DNA of 10,000 nt from Thermomicrobiaceae bacterium (GCA_007122555.1 SKTL01000226.1:1-10000); one strand, 5' to 3'. Positions 1 to 7,013 are shown, counted from the first letter of the stretch. The notes: generated from the sequence alone by a model not told the origin. A program made the numbers and translations.

Positions 1-72
1 GATGACGACGATGATGTTGACGAACCGGAGCCCGTTGACCGCAAGTACAACGGCAAGGATGCATCGAACTAA
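1..72 (+). CDS. C-terminal fragment of an unidentified protein with an acidic tail
   Basis: Frame 1 is open from the window edge to a TAA at 70-72. The 23 residues begin with a run of five Asp, continue with more Asp, Glu and Pro (DVDEPEPVD), and end in a Lys/Asn-containing tail. Acidic low-complexity tails of this kind are usually disordered and are not diagnostic of a family, so no function is offered. A strong hairpin lies 34 bases after the stop, which fits the end of a real transcript. The other two forward frames are less convincing at this edge: the frame starting at base 2 stays open to 211 but runs through that hairpin. The main part of the gene lies outside the window. Confidence 0.55.
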   Translation, partial: DDDDDVDEPEPVDRKYNGKDASN

Positions 73-105
73 CGTCGATATCTGCGGACATGCGCGACTA
101 CGAAG

Positions 106-131
106 CGGGGACGGCAATCATACCGTCCCCG
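106..131. terminator. GC-rich hairpin between convergent genes
   Basis: A perfect 9-bp inverted repeat (CGGGGACGG at 106-114, CCGTCCCCG at 123-131) encloses the 8-base loop CAATCATA. One G-T and one A-T pair may extend it. It sits between the stop of the partial plus-strand gene (72) and the stop of pyrF on the minus strand (195), where a shared bidirectional terminator is expected. There is no long T tract on either side (only GTTCTGCGCGTTT on the plus strand), so it is a weak intrinsic terminator by the classical rule. Confidence 0.6.
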
Positions 132-194
132 TTCTGCGCGTTTATGGATTGTTCACGCGTTACTCCCGAGACGCCCGCCTCGAGCGTGGCGAGT

Positions 195-1016
195 TTAACT
201 CGCCTGATTGATCTGATCGCGAAGCGCCAGCGCCGCCTTGCGAACGGCTTCGATGTAGTTCAACCCCTCGCCAGCGTAGATGATCGATCGCGACGCGTTG
301 ATCGCTACCGGTCCGGATCCGCTGCCGAGCGCCGCCTTGACGGTCGCTTCCAGATTACCTCCCTGAGTTCCGATCCCGGGAATGAGCATCGGCGCATTCG
401 GCGCAAGCTGGCGGATTTTTTCGACCTCATGCGGATAAGTCGCCCCTGCCACCAGCCCGCATGTGCCAAAGGTCCCTTGCCATTCTTCGACCTGACTGGC
501 AACATGTTCGTACACTGTACGTTCAGGGTCTGTTCCGGAGAGTTTCAGATCCTGAAGATCCCCGCTTCCGGGGTTTGAGGTTTTGGCCAGAATGAAGACA
601 CATCGATCACGCCAGTTGAACAACGGTTCCAGACCATCCCGGCCGAGGTATGGCTGTGCGGTAACCGCGTCGAAGCCCATTTCGCCGAAGTATCCCTGTG
701 CGTACGCAGTGGACGTCACATCGATGTCCCCGACCTTGGCGTCGAGGATTGCCGGGATGTCTTCGGGGATCGCCCGGCGGGTTTCCTGGAGGGCCCGGAT
801 GCCATCGTGTCCGTACACAGTGTAGAATCCGAGATTAGGCTTGTAGGCGCAGGCGATATCCTGCGTCGCCCGGATGATCGCTTTGTTGAAGGCGACCACC
901 GCGTGAGCGCCGGAGCCGAGGTGAGGCGGTATCCGCGACGGATCCGGGTCAAGCCCGATACAGAGAAGCGAGTTGTTTCGTTGCGAAGCCTGCTGGAGTT
1001 TTTCGGCGAAGTTCAT
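195..1016 (-). CDS. pyrF: Orotidine 5'-phosphate decarboxylase, subfamily 2
   Basis: This enzyme decarboxylates OMP to UMP, the last step of de novo pyrimidine synthesis, in the cytoplasm. The 273 residues match the usual length of the longer bacterial subfamily 2 (about 270), not the shorter E. coli type. Visible motifs are GLDPDPSRIP at 21-30, K59-P-N, the catalytic D-x-K-x-x-D as DAKVGDI with D92, K94 and D97, the phosphate-binding PGIGTQGG at 213-220, and INASRSIIYAG at 239-249. Subfamily 2 usually reads DAKRGDI, so Val95 replaces Arg, but the catalytic Asp and Lys residues are intact. The ATG at 1016 is supported by AAGGA 9 bases upstream. The gene stands alone, with no other pyr genes in view. 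It converges on the partial gene at 1-72 and diverges from the dehydratase at 1166. Confidence 0.95.
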   Translation of the reverse strand: MNFAEKLQQASQRNNSLLCIGLDPDPSRIPPHLGSGAHAVVAFNKAIIRATQDIACAYKPNLGFYTVYGHDGIRALQETRRAIPEDIPAILDAKVGDIDVTSTAYAQGYFGEMGFDAVTAQPYLGRDGLEPLFNWRDRCVFILAKTSNPGSGDLQDLKLSGTDPERTVYEHVASQVEEWQGTFGTCGLVAGATYPHEVEKIRQLAPNAPMLIPGIGTQGGNLEATVKAALGSGSGPVAINASRSIIYAGEGLNYIEAVRKAALALRDQINQAS

Positions 1017-1062
1017 GATTCAGATTCCTTTGCCGGCATAGAGGTGTCAATTGCCGTCCGGC

Positions 1063-1091
1063 ATGATACCCCAGCAGGGACAGGTCGACAA
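1063..1091 (-). promoter_or_regulatory. Candidate sigma-70-type promoter of pyrF
   Basis: Read on the minus strand there is TTGTCG (1091-1086), a 17-base spacer, and TATCAT (1068-1063), which matches TATAAT at five of six positions. Transcription would start near 1056, giving a leader of about 40 bases that includes the AAGGA Shine-Dalgarno site. A second TTGACA on the same strand (1050-1045) lies too close to the ATG to give a normal leader. Confidence 0.45.
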
Positions 1092-1113
1092 TAATGCGAC
1101 GAGAGCCGGAATG

Positions 1114-1122
1114 TGCCAGAAT
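1114..1122 (+). promoter_or_regulatory. Candidate extended -10 promoter of the dehydratase gene
   Basis: TGC-CAGAAT (1114-1122) resembles the TGC-TAGACT elements found at 4356-4364 and, on the minus strand, at 9923-9931. The start point would be near 1129, giving a leader of about 37 bases to the ATG at 1166. No good -35 hexamer lies at the right distance, so it would act as an extended -10 promoter. It lies back to back with the pyrF promoter. Confidence 0.35.
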
Positions 1123-1151
1123 GTACAGCATTCAGTAACCGGGGAAGAACT

Positions 1152-1159
1152 GAGGAGGA
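1152..1159 (+). promoter_or_regulatory. Ribosome binding site that decides the dehydratase start
   Basis: GAGGAGGA is a near-perfect Shine-Dalgarno sequence. It touches the ATG at 1160 directly, leaving no spacer, but is 6 bases from the next in-frame ATG at 1166. Translation is therefore assigned to 1166. Confidence 0.75.
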
Positions 1160-1165
1160 ATGTCC

Positions 1166-2152
1166 ATGTCGCTCGTACCGCCAACATTTCAGGACGTGCT
1201 TCGCGCCAGATCGGTGATCCAGAAGCATCTGGATCCGACGCCGTTGCTCAACCCTGCGTCAATCAGCGAGCGATTGGGGTTCAACACCTACCTCAAGTGT
1301 GAAAGCCTGCAACCGATCGGCGCCTTCAAGATCCGCGGCGGAATCTACCTGATGAGCCGATTGTCTGATTCCGAGCGCAAGGCGGGGGTCGTTTCCGCCT
1401 CGACCGGTAATCACGGCCAGTCAATCGCCTATGCAGCCCGGATGTTCGGTGTTCCAGCGGCGATCTTCGCGCCGGAAGGCGCAAACGAGTTCAAAGTCGC
1501 CTCAATGCGGAGACTCGGCGCCGAGGTTGTCCTGACCGGAAAGGATTTCGACGAGGCTCGCGCCGCCGCTGAAGAACGCGCGAACTTGACCGGGGCCCGG
1601 TTCGTTCACTCGGCCAATGAGCCGGATCTGATTGCCGGCGTCGGAACCTATGCGCTGGAGATCATCGAGTCTGCGCCGGATATCGAAACGGTGATCGTCC
1701 CGGTGGGGGCCGGAAGCGGCGTCTGCGGGACAGCAACGGTAATGAAGGCGATTAACCCGGATATCAAGGTTATCGGCGTGCAGTCGGCGGGTACGCCGGC
1801 CGTTTATCAGTCCTGGAAGGAGCAGCGGCTGGTGTCGCTCGAATCCGGGACGACGTTTGCTGATGGACTGGCGGCGAGGGTCGCCTTCGAGTTGCCGTTG
1901 AAGATCATCCACGAACTGGTTGACGATATTCAGCTGGTGACGGAAGAAGAGATGTGCCAGGCGATTATTGATCTGGTTGAAGGGGCGCATCTGGTGGCGG
2001 AGGGCGCCGGCGCTGCGGCAATGGCGGCTGCGACGAAGCTGGCGCCGCAGCTGCAAGGACAGAATGTCGCGGTAATCGTGAGCGGTGGCAATATTACGCT
2101 GGATACCTTCCGCTGGGCGTTTTCGCACGGAACGCACGGGGCGACCGCCTAG
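1166..2152 (+). CDS. PLP-dependent threonine/serine dehydratase-like protein, no ACT domain
   Basis: This is a fold-type II PLP enzyme of the threonine/serine ammonia-lyase family (COG1171-like), which deaminates Thr to 2-oxobutyrate or Ser to pyruvate. With 328 residues it has only the catalytic domain, like catabolic TdcB-type enzymes, and lacks the C-terminal ACT-like domain of allosteric IlvA. The Schiff-base Lys is K55 in GAFKIRGG. The substrate loop is STGNHGQ at 79-85, FADGLA is at 231-236, and the C-terminal PLP-ring motif is SGGN at 306-309. The glycine-rich phosphate loop reads VGAGSGVCG (180-188) instead of the usual GGGGL-type sequence, so substrate choice is uncertain; serine racemase-like or hydroxyectoine-pathway (EutB-like) activity are alternatives. 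The start at 1166 is chosen from the Shine-Dalgarno spacing. The TPR gene follows after 36 bases, suggesting co-transcription without an obvious metabolic link. Confidence 0.88.
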   Translation: MSLVPPTFQDVLRARSVIQKHLDPTPLLNPASISERLGFNTYLKCESLQPIGAFKIRGGIYLMSRLSDSERKAGVVSASTGNHGQSIAYAARMFGVPAAIFAPEGANEFKVASMRRLGAEVVLTGKDFDEARAAAEERANLTGARFVHSANEPDLIAGVGTYALEIIESAPDIETVIVPVGAGSGVCGTATVMKAINPDIKVIGVQSAGTPAVYQSWKEQRLVSLESGTTFADGLAARVAFELPLKIIHELVDDIQLVTEEEMCQAIIDLVEGAHLVAEGAGAAAMAAATKLAPQLQGQNVAVIVSGGNITLDTFRWAFSHGTHGATA

Positions 2153-2175
2153 CCATTGAGCAGCCTGAGAGGATC

Positions 2176-2182
2176 AGGGAGA
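2176..2182 (+). promoter_or_regulatory. Ribosome binding site that decides the TPR gene start
   Basis: AGGGAGA ends 6 bases before the ATG at 2189. The upstream in-frame TTG at 2156 has no comparable site, so the ATG is preferred. Confidence 0.75.
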
Positions 2183-2188
2183 ACGTTG

Positions 2189-4288
2189 ATGTTTGAACAG
2201 CTCGGACGCTGGCTTCGCCGGCAACAGGGGATCGAACGAAACCCGATTTACCGCCTGGCCGGCGAGGTAATGGATGGTCAGATCTCGGTTGAGCGCGCCT
2301 ATCAGATGGTCGAGAATCCCGCGATTCTCGGAAGTCTGGCGGATGGCGACCTCTGGGAACTCGATCCCGAGGTGGCGCGCGCAGCGGAAACAGATCCGGA
2401 ACACGCCCTGATTCTCACGCGTATGGTCATTCTGGCGGCCCGCTACAAAGGCTTCGATCGGTTGCTGGTCGAGTTCAACCTGCGCGCCTCGGATCTGCTG
2501 GCCGAGCAGGAGAACCATCGGGAGCAGGAACTGCACCTGCGGGAAGCTATGCACGCGGCGGAACGGATCGCCAATACTGCCGGCCAGCGACGAGCGCTCT
2601 CCAGACTCGCTCGACTGGCGATGGACCAGGGGAACACCGCTCACGCCAAGGAGCTTCTGCATCGCCAACTGGAAGTCGGTCGCGAAGAGACCGACGCGCC
2701 TGAGGATGTGGAAACGGCAATCATGCTCGGTGACATTGCTTATGAGGAATCAGACATCACCGGCTCCCACGATTACTATCTCCGCGCCTCGCGAAGCGCC
2801 AAACGGATCGGCCATTACGCCGGAATGGTCGACGCGCTGCTCCGGCAACTCAGCCTGCATCGTGCGGCCGGTGATAGCGATTCGGCCATGCTTGTCCTGC
2901 AGCAGGCTCAGGAAGCCGCCGAGCGGACGATTGATACCCGGTTGCAGTCCGAGATCGCCATTCAGGCTGGAATCATGCTCGCAGAGCGGAACCAGTTCCA
3001 GTCTGCTCGTGCGCAGCTGACCATGGCGCTGGAGCGCACGCGCACGATCGAAGACCTGACGATGGAAGCGCGCAGTCTGACTGGACTGGCCCGGGTTGAG
3101 AAGCAGGCAGGCCGGCCTGCCGATGCCGCCAAGCATTATCGCGAGCTGGCGGAGCTGGAACGGGGCCTTGGCAACCGTACTGCGGCCACCCGGTCGCTCG
3201 TCGATGCGGCCGAAGTGCTGTTGGAGAGCCAGCAACCGCGGGAAGCGCTGGAAGTGGCCGAAGAGGCCCGCCCAATGCTTGCCGAGATCGATGATCCTCG
3301 CCTGTATCACCGCTGTCTCGGCGTTATCGGGATGATCTACGCTGGGATGGAGCGCGTGAACGAGGCGATAAGCTATCTCGGAGACGCCTCGCAGTATGCA
3401 GCCCGGGCCGGCGACCCGGCTGGCGAAGCCCGCTGGCTGGCTGGGCTTGGCGAGGCGCTGGTGCAGTTTGGCCGGATGGATGACGCCGCGCTCGCCGCTG
3501 AACGTTGCGGAGAGATTGCCGTGGAGATCGGAGACCGGGCGCTGCAGGGACGCGCCGTCGCCGTAAAGGGTTCAATCTTCCTCGCCGAGGGTCGCGTGGG
3601 CGATGCCGAGCAGTTCTTCCATCAGGCGCTGATGATCGCCCGCGAGAGCGGCGATCGGGAATCCGAACTGAGATATCTCGAACTGCTCGTCTATACATCA
3701 AAGAATCAGGACCGCCCGGAGGCGGCGCTCCGCTATCTGCGAGAAGCTGTTGATCTCGCCGATCTCGTCTCCCCGGCGGATGTCCGGGCGCGGTTGCATG
3801 GGCGACTGGCGCGCTGGTATCAGAGCGCGGGGCAACTGGATGACGCCGAGTCGCAGTATGCCGTAGCGTTGGAGGCGGCCGAGCAAGTCGGAGCGTCCGG
3901 GCTGATGTTGCGAGCCGCGCAAGGTCTGGCCGGGGTGCAGGATATGGCGGGCAAAGTCGATGCGGCAATCGAATCGTATCGCCGCGGTATCGAGATCGCC
4001 GAGCAGACTGGTGATCAGCGCAGCCAGATGGCCTTGAACTACAACGTCGGGGCGTTGCTGTATGACCAGGAAGTGGATGAACCGGCCTACAAGCACCTCA
4101 GCCGCGCGGTGGAGCTGGCGATGCGGATCGGTGACTATCAGACCGCGGACGCCGCCCGGGAACTGTTGAGTTGGGTTACGCCGGAACCCGAGTCCGGCGA
4201 GGATACCCAGATAGACGAAGACCTTTTAATCGGCGAAATCGCCTTGCGCGAGGACTTCTCGCGCTACCGTTCCGACCAGCGAGGCTAG
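2189..4288 (+). CDS. TPR-repeat protein, cytoplasmic scaffold of unknown partner
   Basis: The protein has 699 residues and is nearly all helical repeat. From about residue 130 to 650 I count roughly 13 tandem units of about 40 residues, each with an A-helix/B-helix pattern such as GDIAYEESDITGSHDYYLRA (181-200), GSIFLAEGRVGDAEQFFHQA (461-480) and ARWYQSAGQLDDAESQYAVA (541-560). Inter-repeat turns often contain GD or GDR. The 40-residue spacing is that of TPR_12/kinesin-light-chain-type TPRs rather than the classic 34. The N-terminal 125 residues are helical and basic at the very start (LGRWLRRQQG) with no signal peptide or membrane segment. The C-terminal 40 residues are acidic. There is no DNA-binding, kinase or NTPase motif, so it is a pure interaction scaffold. 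It lies between the dehydratase and the pseudophosphatase/propeller membrane protein. A partnership with the latter is an inference from adjacency only. Confidence 0.9.
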   Translation: MFEQLGRWLRRQQGIERNPIYRLAGEVMDGQISVERAYQMVENPAILGSLADGDLWELDPEVARAAETDPEHALILTRMVILAARYKGFDRLLVEFNLRASDLLAEQENHREQELHLREAMHAAERIANTAGQRRALSRLARLAMDQGNTAHAKELLHRQLEVGREETDAPEDVETAIMLGDIAYEESDITGSHDYYLRASRSAKRIGHYAGMVDALLRQLSLHRAAGDSDSAMLVLQQAQEAAERTIDTRLQSEIAIQAGIMLAERNQFQSARAQLTMALERTRTIEDLTMEARSLTGLARVEKQAGRPADAAKHYRELAELERGLGNRTAATRSLVDAAEVLLESQQPREALEVAEEARPMLAEIDDPRLYHRCLGVIGMIYAGMERVNEAISYLGDASQYAARAGDPAGEARWLAGLGEALVQFGRMDDAALAAERCGEIAVEIGDRALQGRAVAVKGSIFLAEGRVGDAEQFFHQALMIARESGDRESELRYLELLVYTSKNQDRPEAALRYLREAVDLADLVSPADVRARLHGRLARWYQSAGQLDDAESQYAVALEAAEQVGASGLMLRAAQGLAGVQDMAGKVDAAIESYRRGIEIAEQTGDQRSQMALNYNVGALLYDQEVDEPAYKHLSRAVELAMRIGDYQTADAARELLSWVTPEPESGEDTQIDEDLLIGEIALREDFSRYRSDQRG

Positions 4289-4295
4289 TTTCGAC

Positions 4296-4348
4296 CGTAC
4301 ACGCGTACGAACGCGACCTCAATCACGAATACCACTAGACGTACGTAC
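4296..4348 (+). promoter_or_regulatory. Paired CGTAC/GTACG palindromes, possible operators
   Basis: CGTAC-ACGC-GTACG (4296-4309) and ACGTACGT (4339-4346, extending to GTAC at 4348) share the same half-site words. Their centres are 40 bases apart, about four helical turns, so both would lie on one face of the DNA. The second overlaps the end of the -35 element and the spacer of the promoter at 4336-4364, where a repressor could act. No regulator can be named. Confidence 0.3.
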
Positions 4349-4364
4349 ACTCTTGTGCTAGACT
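4336..4364 (+). promoter_or_regulatory. Sigma-70-type promoter with extended -10
   Basis: TAGACG (4336-4341; four of six match TTGACA) is followed by a 17-base spacer and TAGACT (4359-4364), preceded by TGC as an extended -10. Transcription should start near 4371. The nine bases TGCTAGACT, plus CGA after them, recur on the minus strand at 9920-9931 in front of the other operon. This promoter overlaps an upstream in-frame TTG at 4355, which therefore cannot be the start of the next gene. Confidence 0.6.
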
Positions 4365-4514
4365 CGAATGTGCCAGGTAGTCAACGACCTGACCACGTTC
4401 GAGCCGGCAACACCATGACCGAAACGGCAACCAGCGGAGCGCGGTTGTTTATGGGGGAAATGTTTCGGCGCGTTGCTGTCAAGGCGGGAAGCGCCACACT
4501 TCACACCGCTGCAC

Positions 4515-4523
4515 GAGGGGAGA
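4515..4523 (+). promoter_or_regulatory. Ribosome binding site that decides the start at 4532
   Basis: GAGGGGAGA ends 8 bases before the ATG at 4532. Other in-frame ATGs at 4415, 4451 and 4460 lack a well-spaced site of this quality. The leader from the predicted start point is then about 160 bases. Confidence 0.7.
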
Positions 4524-4531
4524 CCGATCAT

Positions 4532-6958
4532 ATGCCTCAGCTCCAGGTTCCGCTGGTGACGCTATCCATCGAGAATGGAATGCGCACAGGCGATTCACCA
4601 TACGTTCGAACCGCTGGCTGTGACCAGATCGGAGCGGCGGGCGTCCACAGCTTCTTCGCCATCCTTGAGCCGCTCAGTCCGCACCCGGAAACACCGGATC
4701 TCGCGCCGCTCATTCTGGAGCGGCTGGAGCAGGAACTGGCGACCAGACAGAAGGTGACGGCGACCGCGGCCATCAGTGCGTCCGTCGAGGCCGTCAATGC
4801 CGAGCTGTACGAATACAATGAGCAGCGTCAGCACGATGAGCGACTTTACTATGGACTAACCTGCGGTCTCACGCGTGACGACGATCTTTACCTCGCCCAG
4901 GTGCTTCCAAGTCAGATCCTGATCTCGCAGGATGGCGTGCTGCATACATTTCCCGGATTAGAGTCGTGGCACTGGAGCCGGCAGGAATCGCCGGAATCGT
5001 CGCTGGAACAGCCGCTCGGACTCCACAGCGAGCTCGAATGCGATCTCTACCACACCAGAATCGAGCCCGGGGACCTGATCGTCCTCTGTTCCGGATCGCT
5101 TGCTCGTGTCATTCAACGGGAGCCGCAGGACGCCTTTGTGCAGAGCGATGCCCAGGCGGCAATATCTCACCTGCAGGAGTTAACCGAAGCCTATAACGTA
5201 GATAATGCGGCGTCGGTGGCGATTGCGGTTCCTGAGCTGCCGAAAACGTCGCGATATAAGCGAGATCTTGCGGTTTTGCGAAATATCGCGGCAGCCGCCG
5301 CATCGTTTCTCCCGGAGGAAACAGCGCAGCGACTTCGCCGAAATGACGTTCGGAACGGGGAGGGGGTTGACGCACAGGCAAAGTTCCGTCAAACTGATTA
5401 TCAACAGGCTCAAACCGTTGACGCAACCGTGCTCTGGCCTGATACCATTCACGCGGAAGAACGGGCTCCGACTGCCGGAGACTACGCTTCGTCATATGTA
5501 GCTGACCATCATCGTGATCGTGATGATGAGAACTATGAGTACTGGGATCCTCGTCGCGGCGTGTCGGATGAGGACGAGTTCGACAGTCACTATAGCGATG
5601 TCGACGATCGGGATCGGGAAGGGAAACGGACGCTGACCGAGATAGTGGCCGGCGCCGTGCTGGCGCTGGTAGCGGCAGTTATAGGGGTGTGGCAGCTTGC
5701 GGTCAATCGTGACCGCTCGATGGATGGTCCTCGTGAAGACGAGAGCACCTTCGGACTCCCACGTCTGCAACGATATGATAATTCTATTCAGGGCCCGGAT
5801 TTCACCGGAGTCCGTCGTCGCCTGCCGCGCGCTCCGATTAACAAGTACGCCGGGTTCGTCAGCGTCGGCCTGGTCTTCGCACTCGCCGCCGGTTTGATCT
5901 ACTCCATTTCATCGAGTCGTGACCGCGAACGCACTGAAGAGTTCGAGACGCTGATGGAACAGGCTGTTGTTGCGCGCCAGAGCGCGCTGCAGTCGTCCGA
6001 TCCCGTTGTGGCGCAGTCGTTTCTGCAAGCCTCCGAAGCGCGTCTGGACGAAGCGGCCGCGCTCGGCGTTAATGATGAACTGATTCTCACCGAGCAGGCC
6101 GCCATGGTTGAAGCGCGGGATACGTCGCTCGGAATCGAGCGGCTTGGCAATATCCAGGTTCTCGGCGGCATTCCGTCTGCGCCGGAGGGTGTCTCGCCGA
6201 ACCTCTTCTTCGGTAACGGACAGCTCTACGTTTTCACGGACGCACTCTATCAGCTTGATCCCGAGCAGTCCCGCCTCATGCGCCTGATCAGCGCTGGCGA
6301 TGAGATTGACGGCCATACCGTCGGCGAGCTGCAGGGCGCCGCCTGGGGCTACGGAAGCCCGATGGCGATGGACGGCGCGAACGTTTACACCTACGACTCC
6401 ACAACGACTTCCTGGACGCGCCATGAGCTCGGATTGTTTGGCGACCCGTATTCGGACATCTCGGCAATTAGCGGCTACATCGGCAATCTTTATCTGCTCA
6501 GTCCGCAATCGGGCCAGCTTCTGCGTTACCATGGCGATCAGTTCGACGCCCTTCCGGAAGACTGGACGAGCGGAGCCGCGGCGGATGAACTTGCTCACGG
6601 CGTCGATGTCATGATCGATGGACGGATCTATGTGTTGACCGAGAACGGCCAGGTGCTCGATTTCTATCGGGGTGCGTTGGACAATACCGTTGAGATCAGC
6701 GCGACTCCGGAGATCGAGGACGCCGTCGCGTTCTCGTATCAATCCGGCCGCAGTCATCTGTACGTCGCCGACGCGAATGATCGCATCCTTCGCGTTGCGA
6801 CAAATGGACAGGTGGTGCAGCAGTTCATGAGCGATTTCGATGCCCCGCAGATTCGGAACATCCAGGGGATCGCGATAGATGATGCGCTCGGATCGGGATA
6901 CGTGTTGACGGACAATGCGCTGCTTCAGGTACGGCTGCCCGGACCGCCGCGCGACTGA
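4532..6958 (+). CDS. Membrane protein: degenerate PP2C-like domain, acidic linker, two TM segments, beta-propeller-like C-terminus
   Basis: The protein has 808 residues from the ATG with the good ribosome site. Residues 20-235 follow the order of a PPM/PP2C phosphatase domain: FFAILEPL (41-48) sits where VADGMGG is expected, GLTCGL (108-113) at GTT, YLAQVLPSQILI (120-131) at the NVGDSRAYL strand, GDLIVLCSGSL (180-190) at GDxLLLCSDGL, and VDNAASVAIAV (223-233) at the DN strand. Only the last DN survives; the DG pair is EP and the SDGL Asp is Gly188, so phosphatase activity is unlikely. An acidic Asp/His/Arg/Tyr-rich linker spans about 305-363. Hydrophobic segments lie at 371-391 and 441-460. 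A coiled-coil-like helical stretch (462-530) leads to about six sheet repeats (556-802), for example GNLYLLSPQSGQLLRY and GRIYVLTENGQVLDFY, consistent with an NHL/SMP-30-like propeller. Topology is unclear because basic residues precede both segments. An intrinsic terminator follows. Confidence 0.8.
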   Translation: MPQLQVPLVTLSIENGMRTGDSPYVRTAGCDQIGAAGVHSFFAILEPLSPHPETPDLAPLILERLEQELATRQKVTATAAISASVEAVNAELYEYNEQRQHDERLYYGLTCGLTRDDDLYLAQVLPSQILISQDGVLHTFPGLESWHWSRQESPESSLEQPLGLHSELECDLYHTRIEPGDLIVLCSGSLARVIQREPQDAFVQSDAQAAISHLQELTEAYNVDNAASVAIAVPELPKTSRYKRDLAVLRNIAAAAASFLPEETAQRLRRNDVRNGEGVDAQAKFRQTDYQQAQTVDATVLWPDTIHAEERAPTAGDYASSYVADHHRDRDDENYEYWDPRRGVSDEDEFDSHYSDVDDRDREGKRTLTEIVAGAVLALVAAVIGVWQLAVNRDRSMDGPREDESTFGLPRLQRYDNSIQGPDFTGVRRRLPRAPINKYAGFVSVGLVFALAAGLIYSISSSRDRERTEEFETLMEQAVVARQSALQSSDPVVAQSFLQASEARLDEAAALGVNDELILTEQAAMVEARDTSLGIERLGNIQVLGGIPSAPEGVSPNLFFGNGQLYVFTDALYQLDPEQSRLMRLISAGDEIDGHTVGELQGAAWGYGSPMAMDGANVYTYDSTTTSWTRHELGLFGDPYSDISAISGYIGNLYLLSPQSGQLLRYHGDQFDALPEDWTSGAAADELAHGVDVMIDGRIYVLTENGQVLDFYRGALDNTVEISATPEIEDAVAFSYQSGRSHLYVADANDRILRVATNGQVVQQFMSDFDAPQIRNIQGIAIDDALGSGYVLTDNALLQVRLPGPPRD

Positions 6959-6984
6959 CCCGTCATCGAGCTAACTGAGTCTGG

Positions 6985-7013
6985 ACCCCGTCTCGTTCGA
7001 GGCGGGGTTTCGT
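6985..7013 (+). terminator. Intrinsic terminator of the membrane protein gene
   Basis: ACCCCGTCTC (6985-6994) pairs with GAGGCGGGGT (6999-7008) through 10 bp with one G-T wobble, closing a GTTC tetraloop. A T-rich tail, TTTCGTATTT, follows. It begins 27 bases after the stop at 6958. Confidence 0.85.

Noticed and set aside
90..578. A 162-codon plus-strand open frame
   Set aside because: It starts at the hairpin region and lies antisense to pyrF, which has full catalytic motifs.
3324..3968. A 214-codon minus-strand open frame rich in Arg and Pro
   Set aside because: Arg/Pro-rich translation is the typical antisense artefact of Ala/Glu/Arg-rich helical repeats; the TPR gene on the plus strand explains the region.
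4355..4531. N-terminal extension of the pseudo-PP2C protein from 4355
   Set aside because: Position 4355 lies inside the predicted promoter, before the start point, and the strong Shine-Dalgarno site precedes the ATG at 4532.
5502..5530. Near-palindromic CATCATCGTGATC-type repeat
   Set aside because: It is a coding repeat giving the His/Asp/Arg-rich linker of the membrane protein and is only an imperfect palindrome, so a regulatory role is not supported.
5909..6757. A 282-codon minus-strand open frame
   Set aside because: It lies inside the propeller half of the membrane protein, whose plus-strand translation has regular sheet repeats. The minus-strand product is low in hydrophobic-core pattern and has no motif.
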